Assembly (NCBI GenBank): GCA_030154185.1 | Contig: JASKKK010000002.1 | Coordinates: forward strand, 1-64,000 | Length of the DNA: 64,000 nucleotides | DNA from: Desulfuromonadales bacterium | Lineage (GTDB): Bacteria > Desulfobacterota > Desulfuromonadia > Desulfuromonadales > Syntrophotaleaceae | Direction: 5' to 3' | Part shown: in pieces, positions 34,623 to 44,141 of the stretch | Position numbering within the stretch: the stretch's first letter is position 1 | Layout of the letters: each line of letters starts with the position of its first letter | The notes under the pieces: generated by a model | Databases searched by the model: none | Seen by the model: the letters and a program-made list of their open reading frames with translations, nothing else | What the model was told of the DNA's origin: nothing | Made by a program: the position numbers and the translations under genes

Positions 34623-37094
34623 TTATAAATAAGATACGCGGTTGCTGCCGGAACCGCCACCCGGCCCCCCGGCATCCCCGTCATCGTCCAACCCCAATTC
34701 CTCGCGCAGTTTGCGAACCTGATCGCCGACATCGCGGTAGGACAAGTCGGCATCGGCTACCTGCTCAAAACTATCCAACGCTTCCAATGGCCTTCCCCAT
34801 GAGACATATAACTGCCCCAACTCAAAATGAAGGTTCAGTCGGTCTCCCTCGTCCAGGCCCTCCTGGCTCAGGCCTTTTTTGAACAATTCGGCGGCTCGAT
34901 CTAAGGATCCTTTACTCGCAAGGCAGATGCCGGTCAACGTCAAAGCATCGATATAGCGGCTCGGATGTATCATCGCTTTGTCGAACTCTTCGATGGCTTC
35001 ATCGAACAGGCCCATTTCCTTGTATGCGATTCCTAATTCGTAATGGGTTTCGCAATCATCTTGCGCCACCGCATCTTCTATTCCTTTTTTGAAGGCGGAA
35101 ATATTGCCTTCCAGGCGGTTCTGATCCTTGCTTTCCGAGGGCTGTTCAGCGGTGTCAAAACGCGATCCGGCGAGTTGGTCCCCAACATCCTTGTCGGAAT
35201 CCCGTTGCTGCAGGAGCATGCGTTCCTGCACCTGCTGAAGCAGGGCGGTGACTTCCCGATGGTCAGGGTGCTGCTCGAGCAGCGATTGACATTTCTTTAA
35301 AGCCTCATCGAGAAATTCCTGTTGCAGATAGAATTCGGCTTCCTCGAGATCACTGGTCAGGTCGGGCTCATCATCGTCATCCTCCAGATCGAAGGAATCC
35401 ATTTCAAATACCTCGCCGAGTTCCTTTTGCATATTGGCGAGTTCGTCATCGACATCCGAAAAATCCGCATCTCCAGCCGCCTTAACAGCTGAAATCGACG
35501 CACCTTCGGCAGGTCCCCCGATTGGCGATTCGGCAGCAGACGTATCCTCCGACGACGCAGTATCATCGACAATCTCGTCGCGACCCGATTCCCGGGTTTC
35601 CGCTCCGAGGATCGGCTCCTCATCATCCTCCAGAGGCTCGATTTCTTCAACCAGATCGGCCTCCGGCAATTCCTCAAGCGGTGTCTCCCCTTCACAGGCA
35701 TCCAGATCGAGATCGAGTTCCAGCTCGATCTCGCCATCATCCTCATCTTCAGTCCGGTCCGGCGCAAAAGATGACGCTGCGACAGAATCGTTCTGTGAAT
35801 CCTCCAGCAACCCTTCGAGGAGATCGTCATGCCCATCGCCGGCAAGATACTCGGTTTCTTCCGCAAACGGCTCTTTTTCTTCGAGAGGAGATGCGGAAAC
35901 CAAAGCCGACGCATCTGCGTCTGCAGGATCCTGCGTTTCCTGCGCTGCGAACACATCACCCTCTCGGCTCTCGTTGGCACCATTCCCGAACCATGCACCC
36001 GAGCCATCCTCGTCTGCCGCAACGTTTTCACCCGGATGGCGCTTGCGGTCATCGCCGGAAAGGAGGTCGAACAATTTAGAGCCCTCGCCGGTATTTTCGT
36101 AAATTTGGTGCAAAGATTGCCGAACGCGCTCGTCGTCGCCCCGCATGACCTGAAGCTGTTCGTAAAGCTCCTTGAGAACGGCCGTGCGATCATTCCGCAA
36201 AAAGGAATCCTTCCAAACCTCCAGGCGCTCGAGCGCGTCCTGATCATCTCCGCTGTCGAGACAGGCTCGCGCATAAGATTCCTGATAATCGAGATCGTTC
36301 GGAGCCGCGGCGAGCAACAGTTCATAGAGCTGACGTTCGCTGGCGAAATCCTTCATCTGCCGATAAGCAAGAGCCAGAACCGGCAGTACCTGTTTCTGTT
36401 CGGAGGTCTGCTCCACGTCTCCTGCCAGCAGGGTCACAACCTCTTCGGGTTGGTTGCAAAGCAGCATAACCCGGGCAACACCGGCCTTGAGAGAAATATC
36501 ATCTGGCACATGAGACAGGATAAGATCCTTGAACCTGCCGGTAGCATCGGGGTCCTTGATTTTTTCAAGCAGGTCCAGGGTCTCCTGCAGCACCTCCCGG
36601 GTTTTGTCAGACATACCGTTTTGCAGATAATTCTGGCAGATACGCAACCGTAATCCGGTATTGTTCGGGTCGAGTTCCTGCATCTTCAGCAGGGTCTGCT
36701 TCAATTCCTCAACATTGCCAGATTTGTCCTGAAGCTCCGCAAGATGGCGGTATTCGCCAAGGGCATTGCCGACCAGCCCCTGTTTTTCATTCAGTTCGGC
36801 AAGCCGCTCATAGATCTTCATTTCCGAAGGATCTATCTTCTGCATCTGCTTGTACACGGCTATGGCCTTGAGATAAAATCCGTTATCCGCATAATGCCTG
36901 GCCACGGCTTTATAGGCCTGCATCGATTCGGCGGACATGCCGGCCCGGCTGAACAGCTCAGCCATCCGCTGGCGGCTGCGCATGTCTTTGGGTTCGAGCT
37001 CCAGGACTTTCTGAAACTCTTTCGCCGCCTTCAGCCACTGACCTTTATTGATATTTTTTTGCGCCGCCTGCAGCAGCTTATCCTTTTTGGACAA
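34623..37094 (-). CDS. Large TPR protein with acidic central region
   Basis: 823 residues. TPR-like helical repeats fill about 1-360. A strongly acidic, low-complexity stretch follows (about 380-590, rich in Glu, Asp and Ser). A second TPR block covers about 600-815. No signal peptide or membrane segment is seen, so it is probably cytosolic. The start seems to be TTG 37094 (no ATG fits). It precedes the ExeA-like ATPase gene by about 110 bases, so the two may act together, for instance in pilus or motility assembly; that is inference. Confidence 0.82.
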   Translation of the reverse strand: MSKKDKLLQAAQKNINKGQWLKAAKEFQKVLELEPKDMRSRQRMAELFSRAGMSAESMQAYKAVARHYADNGFYLKAIAVYKQMQKIDPSEMKIYERLAELNEKQGLVGNALGEYRHLAELQDKSGNVEELKQTLLKMQELDPNNTGLRLRICQNYLQNGMSDKTREVLQETLDLLEKIKDPDATGRFKDLILSHVPDDISLKAGVARVMLLCNQPEEVVTLLAGDVEQTSEQKQVLPVLALAYRQMKDFASERQLYELLLAAAPNDLDYQESYARACLDSGDDQDALERLEVWKDSFLRNDRTAVLKELYEQLQVMRGDDERVRQSLHQIYENTGEGSKLFDLLSGDDRKRHPGENVAADEDGSGAWFGNGANESREGDVFAAQETQDPADADASALVSASPLEEKEPFAEETEYLAGDGHDDLLEGLLEDSQNDSVAASSFAPDRTEDEDDGEIELELDLDLDACEGETPLEELPEADLVEEIEPLEDDEEPILGAETRESGRDEIVDDTASSEDTSAAESPIGGPAEGASISAVKAAGDADFSDVDDELANMQKELGEVFEMDSFDLEDDDDEPDLTSDLEEAEFYLQQEFLDEALKKCQSLLEQHPDHREVTALLQQVQERMLLQQRDSDKDVGDQLAGSRFDTAEQPSESKDQNRLEGNISAFKKGIEDAVAQDDCETHYELGIAYKEMGLFDEAIEEFDKAMIHPSRYIDALTLTGICLASKGSLDRAAELFKKGLSQEGLDEGDRLNLHFELGQLYVSWGRPLEALDSFEQVADADLSYRDVGDQVRKLREELGLDDDGDAGGPGGGSGSNRVSYL

Positions 37095-37275
37095 AGTCTT
37101 TTCACCCGTCGTTTTGATTAAAGAGTACAGTGGCTCAATTTAAACCAGTTTCATTCAACCTGTCAAGCTCCTCCGCCCTACGAAAAAAGCGTCAAAAACA
37201 CTTGTTTTTCAAGACAAAAAACATCAACAAACCGAGGCGGAAACAAACGCCTTTTCGACCGTGCAACCGAAATGT

Positions 37276-37986
37276 TTACAATTCCTTGAGACGAGCCACT
37301 TCATCCCTGCTCAATCGTCGGTGCTGGCCGGGACGCAGTCCTCCCAGATCGAGAAATGCGTAGCGGATGCGCTTCAGACGACTGACCGGGCACCCGACCG
37401 CTTCACACATGCGCCTGACCTGCCGGTTTCGCCCTTCATGGATACTCAACTCCAGCCAGCTGTGGCTGCCAGCCTGACGCACACGCGCCACTTTCGCCGG
37501 TGCCGTCAAACCGTCCTCGAGCTGCACGCCGTTTTCCAGCTGTTGTCGTGCTTGAGGGGGCAGGCTTCCTTGCAAGCGGACCAGATAGGTTTTGCTTACT
37601 TCGTGGCTGGGATGGCTGAGATGCCAAGCCAGATCCCCATCATTGGTCAAAAGCAACAGCCCTTCGGTGTTCAGATCAAGTCGCCCGATGGGAAACAGGC
37701 GCTCCCGCACCTTTCCCAACAGCTCCGTCACAACGGGGCGACCTTGAGGGTCGCGGCGGCTGGTTACGTAACCTACCGGCTTGTAAAGAAGCACACACAC
37801 CGGCTCCTCGGCCGGCGGCAAGGGACGCCCGTCCACCAGGATCCGATCCCTTTCCGGGTCGGCCTGCACCCCAAGTTCGGCAACCTGTCCGTTAACCGTA
37901 ACACGGCCGTCGGCAATCCATCCCTCGGCCTTACGGCGGGATGCAAGCCCGGCTGCGGCGATCAATTTCTGCAGTCGTTGTTTCAT
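37276..37986 (-). CDS. 23S rRNA pseudouridine synthase, RsuA/RluB family
   Basis: Isomerises a uridine in ribosomal RNA. 236 residues: an S4 RNA-binding domain at 1-60 (LQKLIAAAGLASRRKAEGWI), then the catalytic domain with Asp104 in GRLDLNTEGLLLLTNDG and YLVRLQG. The family member and context next to scpA-scpB match RluB (position 2605 in E. coli numbering). The ATG has no clear Shine-Dalgarno site. A 289-base gap with a heptamer repeat separates it from scpB. Confidence 0.93.
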   Translation of the reverse strand: MKQRLQKLIAAAGLASRRKAEGWIADGRVTVNGQVAELGVQADPERDRILVDGRPLPPAEEPVCVLLYKPVGYVTSRRDPQGRPVVTELLGKVRERLFPIGRLDLNTEGLLLLTNDGDLAWHLSHPSHEVSKTYLVRLQGSLPPQARQQLENGVQLEDGLTAPAKVARVRQAGSHSWLELSIHEGRNRQVRRMCEAVGCPVSRLKRIRYAFLDLGGLRPGQHRRLSRDEVARLKEL

Positions 37987-38203
37987 AGGTTCAAAAATGG
38001 GTACTCGTAGAAAAAATCCCGGTTCATTCCCGGTTCAATACATACGCAAACACGAGGCATCATCCCAAAAAGGTTCGATGCTCCGGGCCGATCTTTCCTG
38101 CAAAACCTTGCGAGGGGGCTTTGCTCCGGCAGCATCCAAAGAGGACTGACCGGCAAGGACCATGCAAACACAAGCTGTTCGCATCCCACATTCCTCATCC
38201 GCC

Positions 38204-38270
38204 CACTCAGCACTCAGCACTCAGCACTCAGCACTCAGCACTCAGCACTCAGCACTCAGCACTCAGCACT
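38204..38270. repeat. Heptanucleotide tandem repeat (CACTCAG), about 9.5 units
   Basis: Nine exact copies of CACTCAG and four bases of a tenth, with no mismatch. It begins six bases past the scpB stop codon and lies in the scpB-rluB intergenic region. Seven is not a multiple of three, but no gene reads through it. Confidence 0.97.
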
Positions 38271-38275
38271 TGAAT

Positions 38276-38893
38276 TCACCCCTCGCCGCTCTCTTCGGGC
38301 GCAGCCGGCGAAGGCTCTTCTTCAATCCCCGCTTCAAAGTCCAACAGCAGGCTTTCACTCTCCCGGGTCAATTCCGTAAATTCCTTGAGGGTCGGAAGAT
38401 CCTTCAGGGTCCGCAAGCCGAAAAACTCAAGAAATTCACGACTGGTACCATACAGTAACGGTCTGCCTGGCGCATCCATTTTACCGACGATTCTCACCAG
38501 CCGCTTATCGAGCAGGCTTTTGACGACTCCGCCGGAATCGACACCGCGCAAATATTCGATATCGGCTCGCGTAACGGGTTGGCGATAGGCGACAATGGCC
38601 AGCGTCTCCAACGCCGCGCGGGAAATACGAACAGGACGGCTGCTGTGAAGACGTCGCACCCATTCGGCATGTTCCGGTCTGGTGCGAAGCTGATACCCGT
38701 CGGCCAGTTCGACCAGTACGAAGCCCCTTTGCATATGCCGGTACTCCTTTTCCAGTTCGTCCAGTTGGCGCTTGACGCGATCCGGTTCCGCTTCCACCGC
38801 AAGCGCCAGCTGTTCCAGACGTACCGGTCCGGGAGCGGCGAACAACAAGGCTTCAATGACAGCTTTCAGCTCAGCAGTATCCAAAATTTTCAT
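38276..38893 (-). CDS. scpB: Segregation and condensation protein B
   Basis: Winged-helix subunit of the SMC-ScpAB condensin. 205 residues from ATG 38893 (MKILDTAELKAVIEALLF, the usual opening). LETLAIVAYRQPVTRADIE and VKSLLDKRLVRIVGKMDAPGRP, followed by YGTSREFLEFFGL, are family hallmarks. The C-terminal tail is acidic. It overlaps the end of scpA by 23 bases, so the two are translated together. smc is not in the window. Confidence 0.96.
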   Translation of the reverse strand: MKILDTAELKAVIEALLFAAPGPVRLEQLALAVEAEPDRVKRQLDELEKEYRHMQRGFVLVELADGYQLRTRPEHAEWVRRLHSSRPVRISRAALETLAIVAYRQPVTRADIEYLRGVDSGGVVKSLLDKRLVRIVGKMDAPGRPLLYGTSREFLEFFGLRTLKDLPTLKEFTELTRESESLLLDFEAGIEEEPSPAAPEESGEG

Positions 38894-39635
38894 CCTGCAG
38901 CGGCAATTCACGTCCCGCATCGGTTTCCGTCGGGAATAACCATATCGAGCCGCATCGCTGATTCTGCATGATGCGAATCATGCGCAATTTCGCCAACTCC
39001 AGCAGGGCCAGAAAAGTCACCACGAGTTCTTCGCGGTTCGGACGTCGGGATACCAATGCCTCGAAAGCCAGGCTTCGGCAATCGCCCAGAAGTTCCAACA
39101 ACATGGAGACGCGCTCGGCTACCGAAAGTTTTTCACGAACGACCTCGTGAACCGGTTCGGGCGGCGCTTCCCGAAGCAGGCCCTGCAGAGCTTCGACCAG
39201 TTCGAAAATCCCAACCGGTTGCAGTTCGGCATTGCCTTCAGATTCTTCCGTATCCTCGCAACAGGACCGGGCAAACACATCGCGGCCGAGGATATGATAC
39301 TCGTCCAGAGTGACGGCGGCCTGCTTGTAGCGCTGGTATTCCAGCAAACGGTGAACGAGTTCGGCCCGGGGATCGGCTTCCTCCTCTTCGGAATCGGCTT
39401 CGGCTTCGACAGGCAGCAGCATGCGCGATTTGATATGCACCAAAGTGGAAGCCATGACCAAAAACTCCCCGGCGATATCCAGGTTGAGGGATTTCATGGC
39501 ATCGAGCGCCGCAAGGTATTGTGCAGTGATCTCGGCGATAGGTATATCGTAGATATCCATCTCATGCTTCTTGATGAGATGCAGCAAAAGATCGAGAGGA
39601 CCTTTGAAAACTTCGAGATCGACTTCGTAGGACAT
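38871..39635 (-). CDS. scpA: Segregation and condensation protein A
   Basis: The kleisin that bridges the SMC heads. 254 residues from ATG 39635. The N-terminal domain opens YEVDLEVFKGPLDLLLHLI with DIYDIPIAEITAQYL, as in the family; the acidic middle (about 95-110) and winged helix at the end (VVTFLALLELAKLRMIRI) fit too. The frame is open far upstream, but that part is antisense-like to the protease gene. It begins two bases after the site-2 protease stop codon. Confidence 0.96.
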   Translation of the reverse strand: MSYEVDLEVFKGPLDLLLHLIKKHEMDIYDIPIAEITAQYLAALDAMKSLNLDIAGEFLVMASTLVHIKSRMLLPVEAEADSEEEEADPRAELVHRLLEYQRYKQAAVTLDEYHILGRDVFARSCCEDTEESEGNAELQPVGIFELVEALQGLLREAPPEPVHEVVREKLSVAERVSMLLELLGDCRSLAFEALVSRRPNREELVVTFLALLELAKLRMIRIMQNQRCGSIWLFPTETDAGRELPLQDENFGYC

Positions 39636-39637
39636 GG

Positions 39638-40312
39638 TCAGGTCCTGAAAAGCATGGTGAAAACCTTCTGCACAAGAAACCATTGCGGCCCCGCAAGGGC
39701 TGCCGTCAACGAAATCACGACGGGCAAAAGCACCCGCTCCGACAGAGGCGAGAAAAAAAACAGGAATATGACGATAAAAAAACCGAAAGGTTCGATACGC
39801 GCCACGGTTACCGCCACCTTTTCGGGCAACAGACCGATCAATACCCGCCCCCCGTCCAGCGGCGGCACCGGCATAAGGTTGATAACCATCAGAACAGCAT
39901 TGATATAAAGGCTGAAGGCCGCCATGAAAATCAATGGATCGACGATCATGGCCATAGTCCCTGCGCCGCCTTGCAGATACCCCAGCCCTCGCAGCGCCAG
40001 CGCCGACAACAGCGCCAGTCCCAGATTGGCCATGGGACCGCCAAGAGCCACCCACAGCATATTCCGTCGAGGATCCCGCAGATTGCCGGGATTAACCGGA
40101 ACGGGCCTTGCCCAACCGAACCCGATAAGAAACAGCAAGAGAGTACCTATCGGATCGAGATGTTTAAACGGGTTCAGAGTCAAGCGACCGAGCAGTCGGG
40201 CAGTCGGATCGCCGAACCGCTCGGCAACCCAGCCATGGGCAACCTCGTGCAGGGTGATGGCCAGCAAGCCCGGCACCAGAATAATCGAAAGTTTTTGTAA
40301 AAAAGGCTCCAT
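39638..40312 (-). CDS. Site-2 protease family membrane protein (M50)
   Basis: 224 residues, with the metalloprotease motif HEVAH (in TLHEVAHGWVAERFG) in the first membrane segment and a second metal site in NLMPVPPLDGGRVL near 167-180. Four to five hydrophobic segments are present. It is the short, PDZ-free form, found next to scpA in many bacteria. Substrate unknown; regulated cleavage of a membrane protein is the family's role. Confidence 0.92.
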   Translation of the reverse strand: MEPFLQKLSIILVPGLLAITLHEVAHGWVAERFGDPTARLLGRLTLNPFKHLDPIGTLLLFLIGFGWARPVPVNPGNLRDPRRNMLWVALGGPMANLGLALLSALALRGLGYLQGGAGTMAMIVDPLIFMAAFSLYINAVLMVINLMPVPPLDGGRVLIGLLPEKVAVTVARIEPFGFFIVIFLFFFSPLSERVLLPVVISLTAALAGPQWFLVQKVFTMLFRT

Positions 40313-40409
40313 GAATCATCCACGACCTGAATTTTATTTCAACAGTCCCTTGTAGCAAAGGAGCTGCGCCCCAGTCAATGAACTAGTGTCCCCCTCGGGG
40401 ACAGGTATC

Positions 40410-43079
40410 TTACTCTCGTCTTTTTCGGATTTGCTTTGTCTTTGGGGAGAACCGCTGTTTTACGAACTGGAGTTCGTCTTCGCGCGTCGCCACCTTGCCC
40501 TCTAGGCGTGCGGTGATCAACTCATCGAAAATTTCCCGATACACGGGACCTGGCACAAACCCAAGAGATTGGAGATCGCGTCCCCGCAAAAGGCAACGAA
40601 CCTGCCGCAGGTGGGTGATGAAGTGGGAGATCAGACGGCGGGTTTCTTCATGCTCGGTGCGGGCCATACCGTACAGCAGAGTCTCCACCGGTAAGTCTTT
40701 CAGCATGAAATAGATCCGGCTGTCTTCCGGCGGTTTGTGCTGCAGAAGGCGCCATTCGAGCTCATCCATCACCTGATGCGCCGCGTTTCTCTCATTATCA
40801 AAAAATTCTTCGTCACGCGGTGGCATGCCTAGACGTTTCACGATCTGTCGAACTTCGGAGCCTTCAAGAGAGCTGAACAGGCACAGAAAAAACACCTTCC
40901 AGCGCTGGCAACGGTCGCCGGTATAAAGAAGCTCGTACCAGTCGATGGCGCGCTTGGCTTCGGCAAACATCCTGTTAAAGACGGAACCGAAGGATAATTG
41001 CGGATGAATAAACGCCAGAAGATCCAGTTCGTCCAGACGTCTCATGGCAGGAATGGGGTCGGGCTCCCGCAGAATGATTATCAGTTCGTTGAAAACACGC
41101 GGACCGCTGATCCTTTCCAGGAACCCCATGCGCACAGCACTTTTGAGAAGATGCTCGGTATGACCGCCCATCTGAAAACCGAGTCGCTGCTCGAACCGAA
41201 TGGCGCGGAACATGCGTGTGGGATCTTCCACAAAACTGAGATTATGCAGAACCCGGACGGCCTTCTCCCTCAAATCGCTCTGCCCGCCGAAATAGTCGAG
41301 AAGTTCGCCGAAATGGGTTTTGTTCAAAGCGATAGCGAGGCTATTGATGGTAAAATCGCGACGATACAGGTCGAGCTTGATGGAAGCCGTCTCCACCGTC
41401 GGCAAAGCGCCCGGCTCCAGGTAATATTCGGTACGCGCCGAGGCCACATCGACTTTGAAATCATCTGGGAATATCAATACGGCCGTGGCGAATTTTTTAT
41501 GCGCCCTTACCCGGCACTCATGCCGACGGGCGAACTCCTCGGCAAAAGCGATGCCATCCCCCTCCACCACGATATCGACGTCGAAATTTTCCTGTCGCAA
41601 CAGCAGATCGCGCACGAATCCACCAACTACATAGACGTTGGTTTCGAGTTCATCGGCTACCGCCCCGATACAGGCCAGAGTCTCCTGCAGAGGCTCGCGA
41701 AGCTGATTGCGCAACAGATGCGCAACGCCACGTTTTTTAAGGGTCAGCCCGTTGCCGGGCTCGCCGATTCCCTTTCTGCGTCGCGCCACGGCTCCGGAAA
41801 GGAGATGATGCAACAGATCGGTCCGGGTCAGGGCGCCGACCAGCTTCCCGTCTTCGACCACCGGCACGAAACGCTGATGCCGGTCGACGATCAGTTCCTG
41901 CAATTCCTGCAGCGCCGTATCGGGAGCCACCGCGGAAAAATCGGAACTCATGTATTCGCTCACCGGGACCTCTTGCAGCAGATGATGCGCTGCCTTTTCG
42001 GCCACCTGCCGGGTGATGATGCCGGCCACCCGCTCATTATCCAATACCGGCATGGCATTGATGTTGTAGCGCGTCAAAATCTCCCGCACTTGAGCAATGG
42101 TGTCCGTTTTCCGTACAGACTTTACGGGAGAGAACATGATATGTCGCGCTTCCCAGTGGGGATTGACGTGGCGCCGGAGAACCGTCGGAAGCTTGTCCAG
42201 CACTTGCACCAGGGTCAGGTCCTTGACGGTGGCCGAGGAAGCGAAAGAGTGGCCGCCGCCGCCGAACTCCTCCAGGATGTCTCCGGCCGACACCTCCGGA
42301 AGCCGGGAACGTCCGACCATGAAGACACGGTCCCCCATGCGCACCGCTACAAAAAGGGCGTTCAGGGCATGCATATCCTTGATTTTATGCGTCAGTACGG
42401 CCAGATCTCCGATAAAATCGTCGACCGAGGCATGAGCGATATGAACATCGATGCTGTTGATGTTGATGGCGGTCAGGGACTGCAGCAACTCATGAAGCAA
42501 GGCAACCTGGTCGGAGGTCAATTCCTGAACCAGAAAATCGGATACGGTATTGAGATTGCCGCCGTGCTCCACCAGATATGCGGCAGCCTGGTAATCGGCC
42601 GTCGAGGTGGCATGAGAAAGCAGTTTGCTGGTGTCTTCATACAGTCCCAGCAGCATCATGGTGGCTTCATCCGAAGTGGGATGAATATCGCGTTCCATGA
42701 AAATATGGGTAAGAACCGTCACGGTCGAACCGACGGAACGAATCTCTTCGACGGTCCCGCGCAGGGCATGGGGTTTGTTGGGGTGGTGATCGTAAATGTG
42801 CAACTCGACGTCAGGGCGCTTGGCAACCTCCCCGAAGGGACCGATGCGTTCGGCCTGACAGACGTCGACCAGGATCAGGCGGGTAATGGCATCCAGATCG
42901 ATGTCTTTGATGCGCCTGAACTCGTAGGCATAGAAGGCGCTCTGCATGAAAAACTCGCGCAGACTCCGTTCCTGAGCACCGGCGAAAACCATGACGGCGT
43001 CAGGATAGAGCTTCCTGACGGCAATCATCCCTCCCAGACAGTCAAAATCGGCATTGATATGCGTGGTTATGACATCCAT
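40410..43079 (-). CDS. DHH-CBS-tRNA nucleotidyltransferase fusion (A-adding type)
   Basis: 889 residues in three parts. A DHH/DHHA1 phosphoesterase domain covers about 1-310 (THINADFDCLGGM; DHHPNKPHALRG; FGGGGHSFASSA). Two CBS modules lie at about 315-430. The class II nucleotidyltransferase follows, with VVGGFVRDLL near 475, FDVDIVVEGDG, and RRDFTINSLAI near 570, then the RNA-binding part with EDPTRMFRAIRFEQRLG. In Aquifex-type bacteria this architecture is the A-adding enzyme that completes the CCA end of tRNA with a separate CC-adding partner; whether it is A-adding here is inferred from the architecture. Confidence 0.92.
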   Translation of the reverse strand: MDVITTHINADFDCLGGMIAVRKLYPDAVMVFAGAQERSLREFFMQSAFYAYEFRRIKDIDLDAITRLILVDVCQAERIGPFGEVAKRPDVELHIYDHHPNKPHALRGTVEEIRSVGSTVTVLTHIFMERDIHPTSDEATMMLLGLYEDTSKLLSHATSTADYQAAAYLVEHGGNLNTVSDFLVQELTSDQVALLHELLQSLTAININSIDVHIAHASVDDFIGDLAVLTHKIKDMHALNALFVAVRMGDRVFMVGRSRLPEVSAGDILEEFGGGGHSFASSATVKDLTLVQVLDKLPTVLRRHVNPHWEARHIMFSPVKSVRKTDTIAQVREILTRYNINAMPVLDNERVAGIITRQVAEKAAHHLLQEVPVSEYMSSDFSAVAPDTALQELQELIVDRHQRFVPVVEDGKLVGALTRTDLLHHLLSGAVARRRKGIGEPGNGLTLKKRGVAHLLRNQLREPLQETLACIGAVADELETNVYVVGGFVRDLLLRQENFDVDIVVEGDGIAFAEEFARRHECRVRAHKKFATAVLIFPDDFKVDVASARTEYYLEPGALPTVETASIKLDLYRRDFTINSLAIALNKTHFGELLDYFGGQSDLREKAVRVLHNLSFVEDPTRMFRAIRFEQRLGFQMGGHTEHLLKSAVRMGFLERISGPRVFNELIIILREPDPIPAMRRLDELDLLAFIHPQLSFGSVFNRMFAEAKRAIDWYELLYTGDRCQRWKVFFLCLFSSLEGSEVRQIVKRLGMPPRDEEFFDNERNAAHQVMDELEWRLLQHKPPEDSRIYFMLKDLPVETLLYGMARTEHEETRRLISHFITHLRQVRCLLRGRDLQSLGFVPGPVYREIFDELITARLEGKVATREDELQFVKQRFSPKTKQIRKRRE

Positions 43080-43196
43080 GTACGATTACCGGTTGTTTTC
43101 ACGATTCCTCGTTTCCCCTCCAGCACCCTGGCGACAAGAGCACACACGGATCCCGGGGGCATAGGTCCACCAGCGACAAGCCGTTACGCATATGGA

Positions 43197-44141
43197 TCAA
43201 GTCGATTGCAAAGATCCGATGACCTCGTTGATATCGTCCATTCCCTGTTCACGGCAGAAGCGTTCGAGTCCTTCGACTATTTTAGGCATGGCGAGCGGAT
43301 CGACAAAATTGGCCGTACCGACCTGTACGGCACGCGCCCCCACGACAAGGAATTCGAGGGCATCTTCGGCCTTGGTGATCCCCCCGACTCCGATAACCGG
43401 CACCTTCACCGTCTGCACGACCTGGTAAACCATCCGCACGGCCACGGGGCGGATGGCCGGCCCGGAAAGTCCACCGGTCCCGTTGGCCAACCGCAGTTTG
43501 CGACGATGCACATCGACCGCCATCCCGGTCAGGGTATTGATACAACAGATGGCATCCGCACCGGCCTCTTCCACCGCGCGGGCCATTACCGTAATATCGG
43601 TAACGTTGGGCGTCAGCTTGACGATCAGGGGTTTGTCGAGATGTCGCCGCACCAGAGAGACGACTTCGGCGGCGGCCTGGGGATCGGTACCGAATACAAT
43701 GCCGCCCTTTTTGACGTTGGGACAGGAAATGTTCAGTTCAGCCGCCGACACTTCGGGCAAATCGGACAGACGGCGGGCCATTTCGCCGTATTCTTCAAGC
43801 GTATTACCGAAAAAATTGGCGATCACCGGCGCACGAAACTGGCGAAGGAAGGCCATCTTATCCCGAATAAAATCCTCAACCCCGACATTCTGCAAACCTA
43901 TGGCATTGAGCATACCGCTGGTCGTCTCCGCGATACGTGGCGTAGGATTGCCGGCTTTGGGGTGCAGAGAAAGACCCTTTGTTACAATAGCACCCAGTTC
44001 GTCAAGATCAAAAAACGGGGCATATTCCTGACCGTAGCCAAAAGTTCCGGAGGCCGGCATGACCGGATTTTTAAGCCGCAGTCCGGCAATCTCCACGCTC
44101 AGACTCGGCCGTTGTTTTTTTTGCTGGCTGGTGTTGTTCAT
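43197..44141 (-). CDS. pyrD: Dihydroorotate dehydrogenase B, catalytic subunit
   Basis: FMN enzyme oxidising dihydroorotate to orotate. The catalytic base is Cys140 in ELNISCPNVKKGG, the mark of class 1 (B) enzymes, rather than the Ser of the quinone-linked class 2. NPVMPASGTFGYG is at the FMN site and VQTVKVPVIGVGGI near the end. 314 residues from ATG 44141, with GGAGG about ten bases upstream; an in-frame extension to 44195 is not protein-like. Its start overlaps the pyrK stop by four bases (ATGA). Confidence 0.96.
   Translation of the reverse strand: MNNTSQQKKQRPSLSVEIAGLRLKNPVMPASGTFGYGQEYAPFFDLDELGAIVTKGLSLHPKAGNPTPRIAETTSGMLNAIGLQNVGVEDFIRDKMAFLRQFRAPVIANFFGNTLEEYGEMARRLSDLPEVSAAELNISCPNVKKGGIVFGTDPQAAAEVVSLVRRHLDKPLIVKLTPNVTDITVMARAVEEAGADAICCINTLTGMAVDVHRRKLRLANGTGGLSGPAIRPVAVRMVYQVVQTVKVPVIGVGGITKAEDALEFLVVGARAVQVGTANFVDPLAMPKIVEGLERFCREQGMDDINEVIGSLQST

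Noticed and set aside
38204..38270. CRISPR array
   Set aside because: The 7-base units abut with no spacers and no cas genes are near, so it is a simple tandem repeat.
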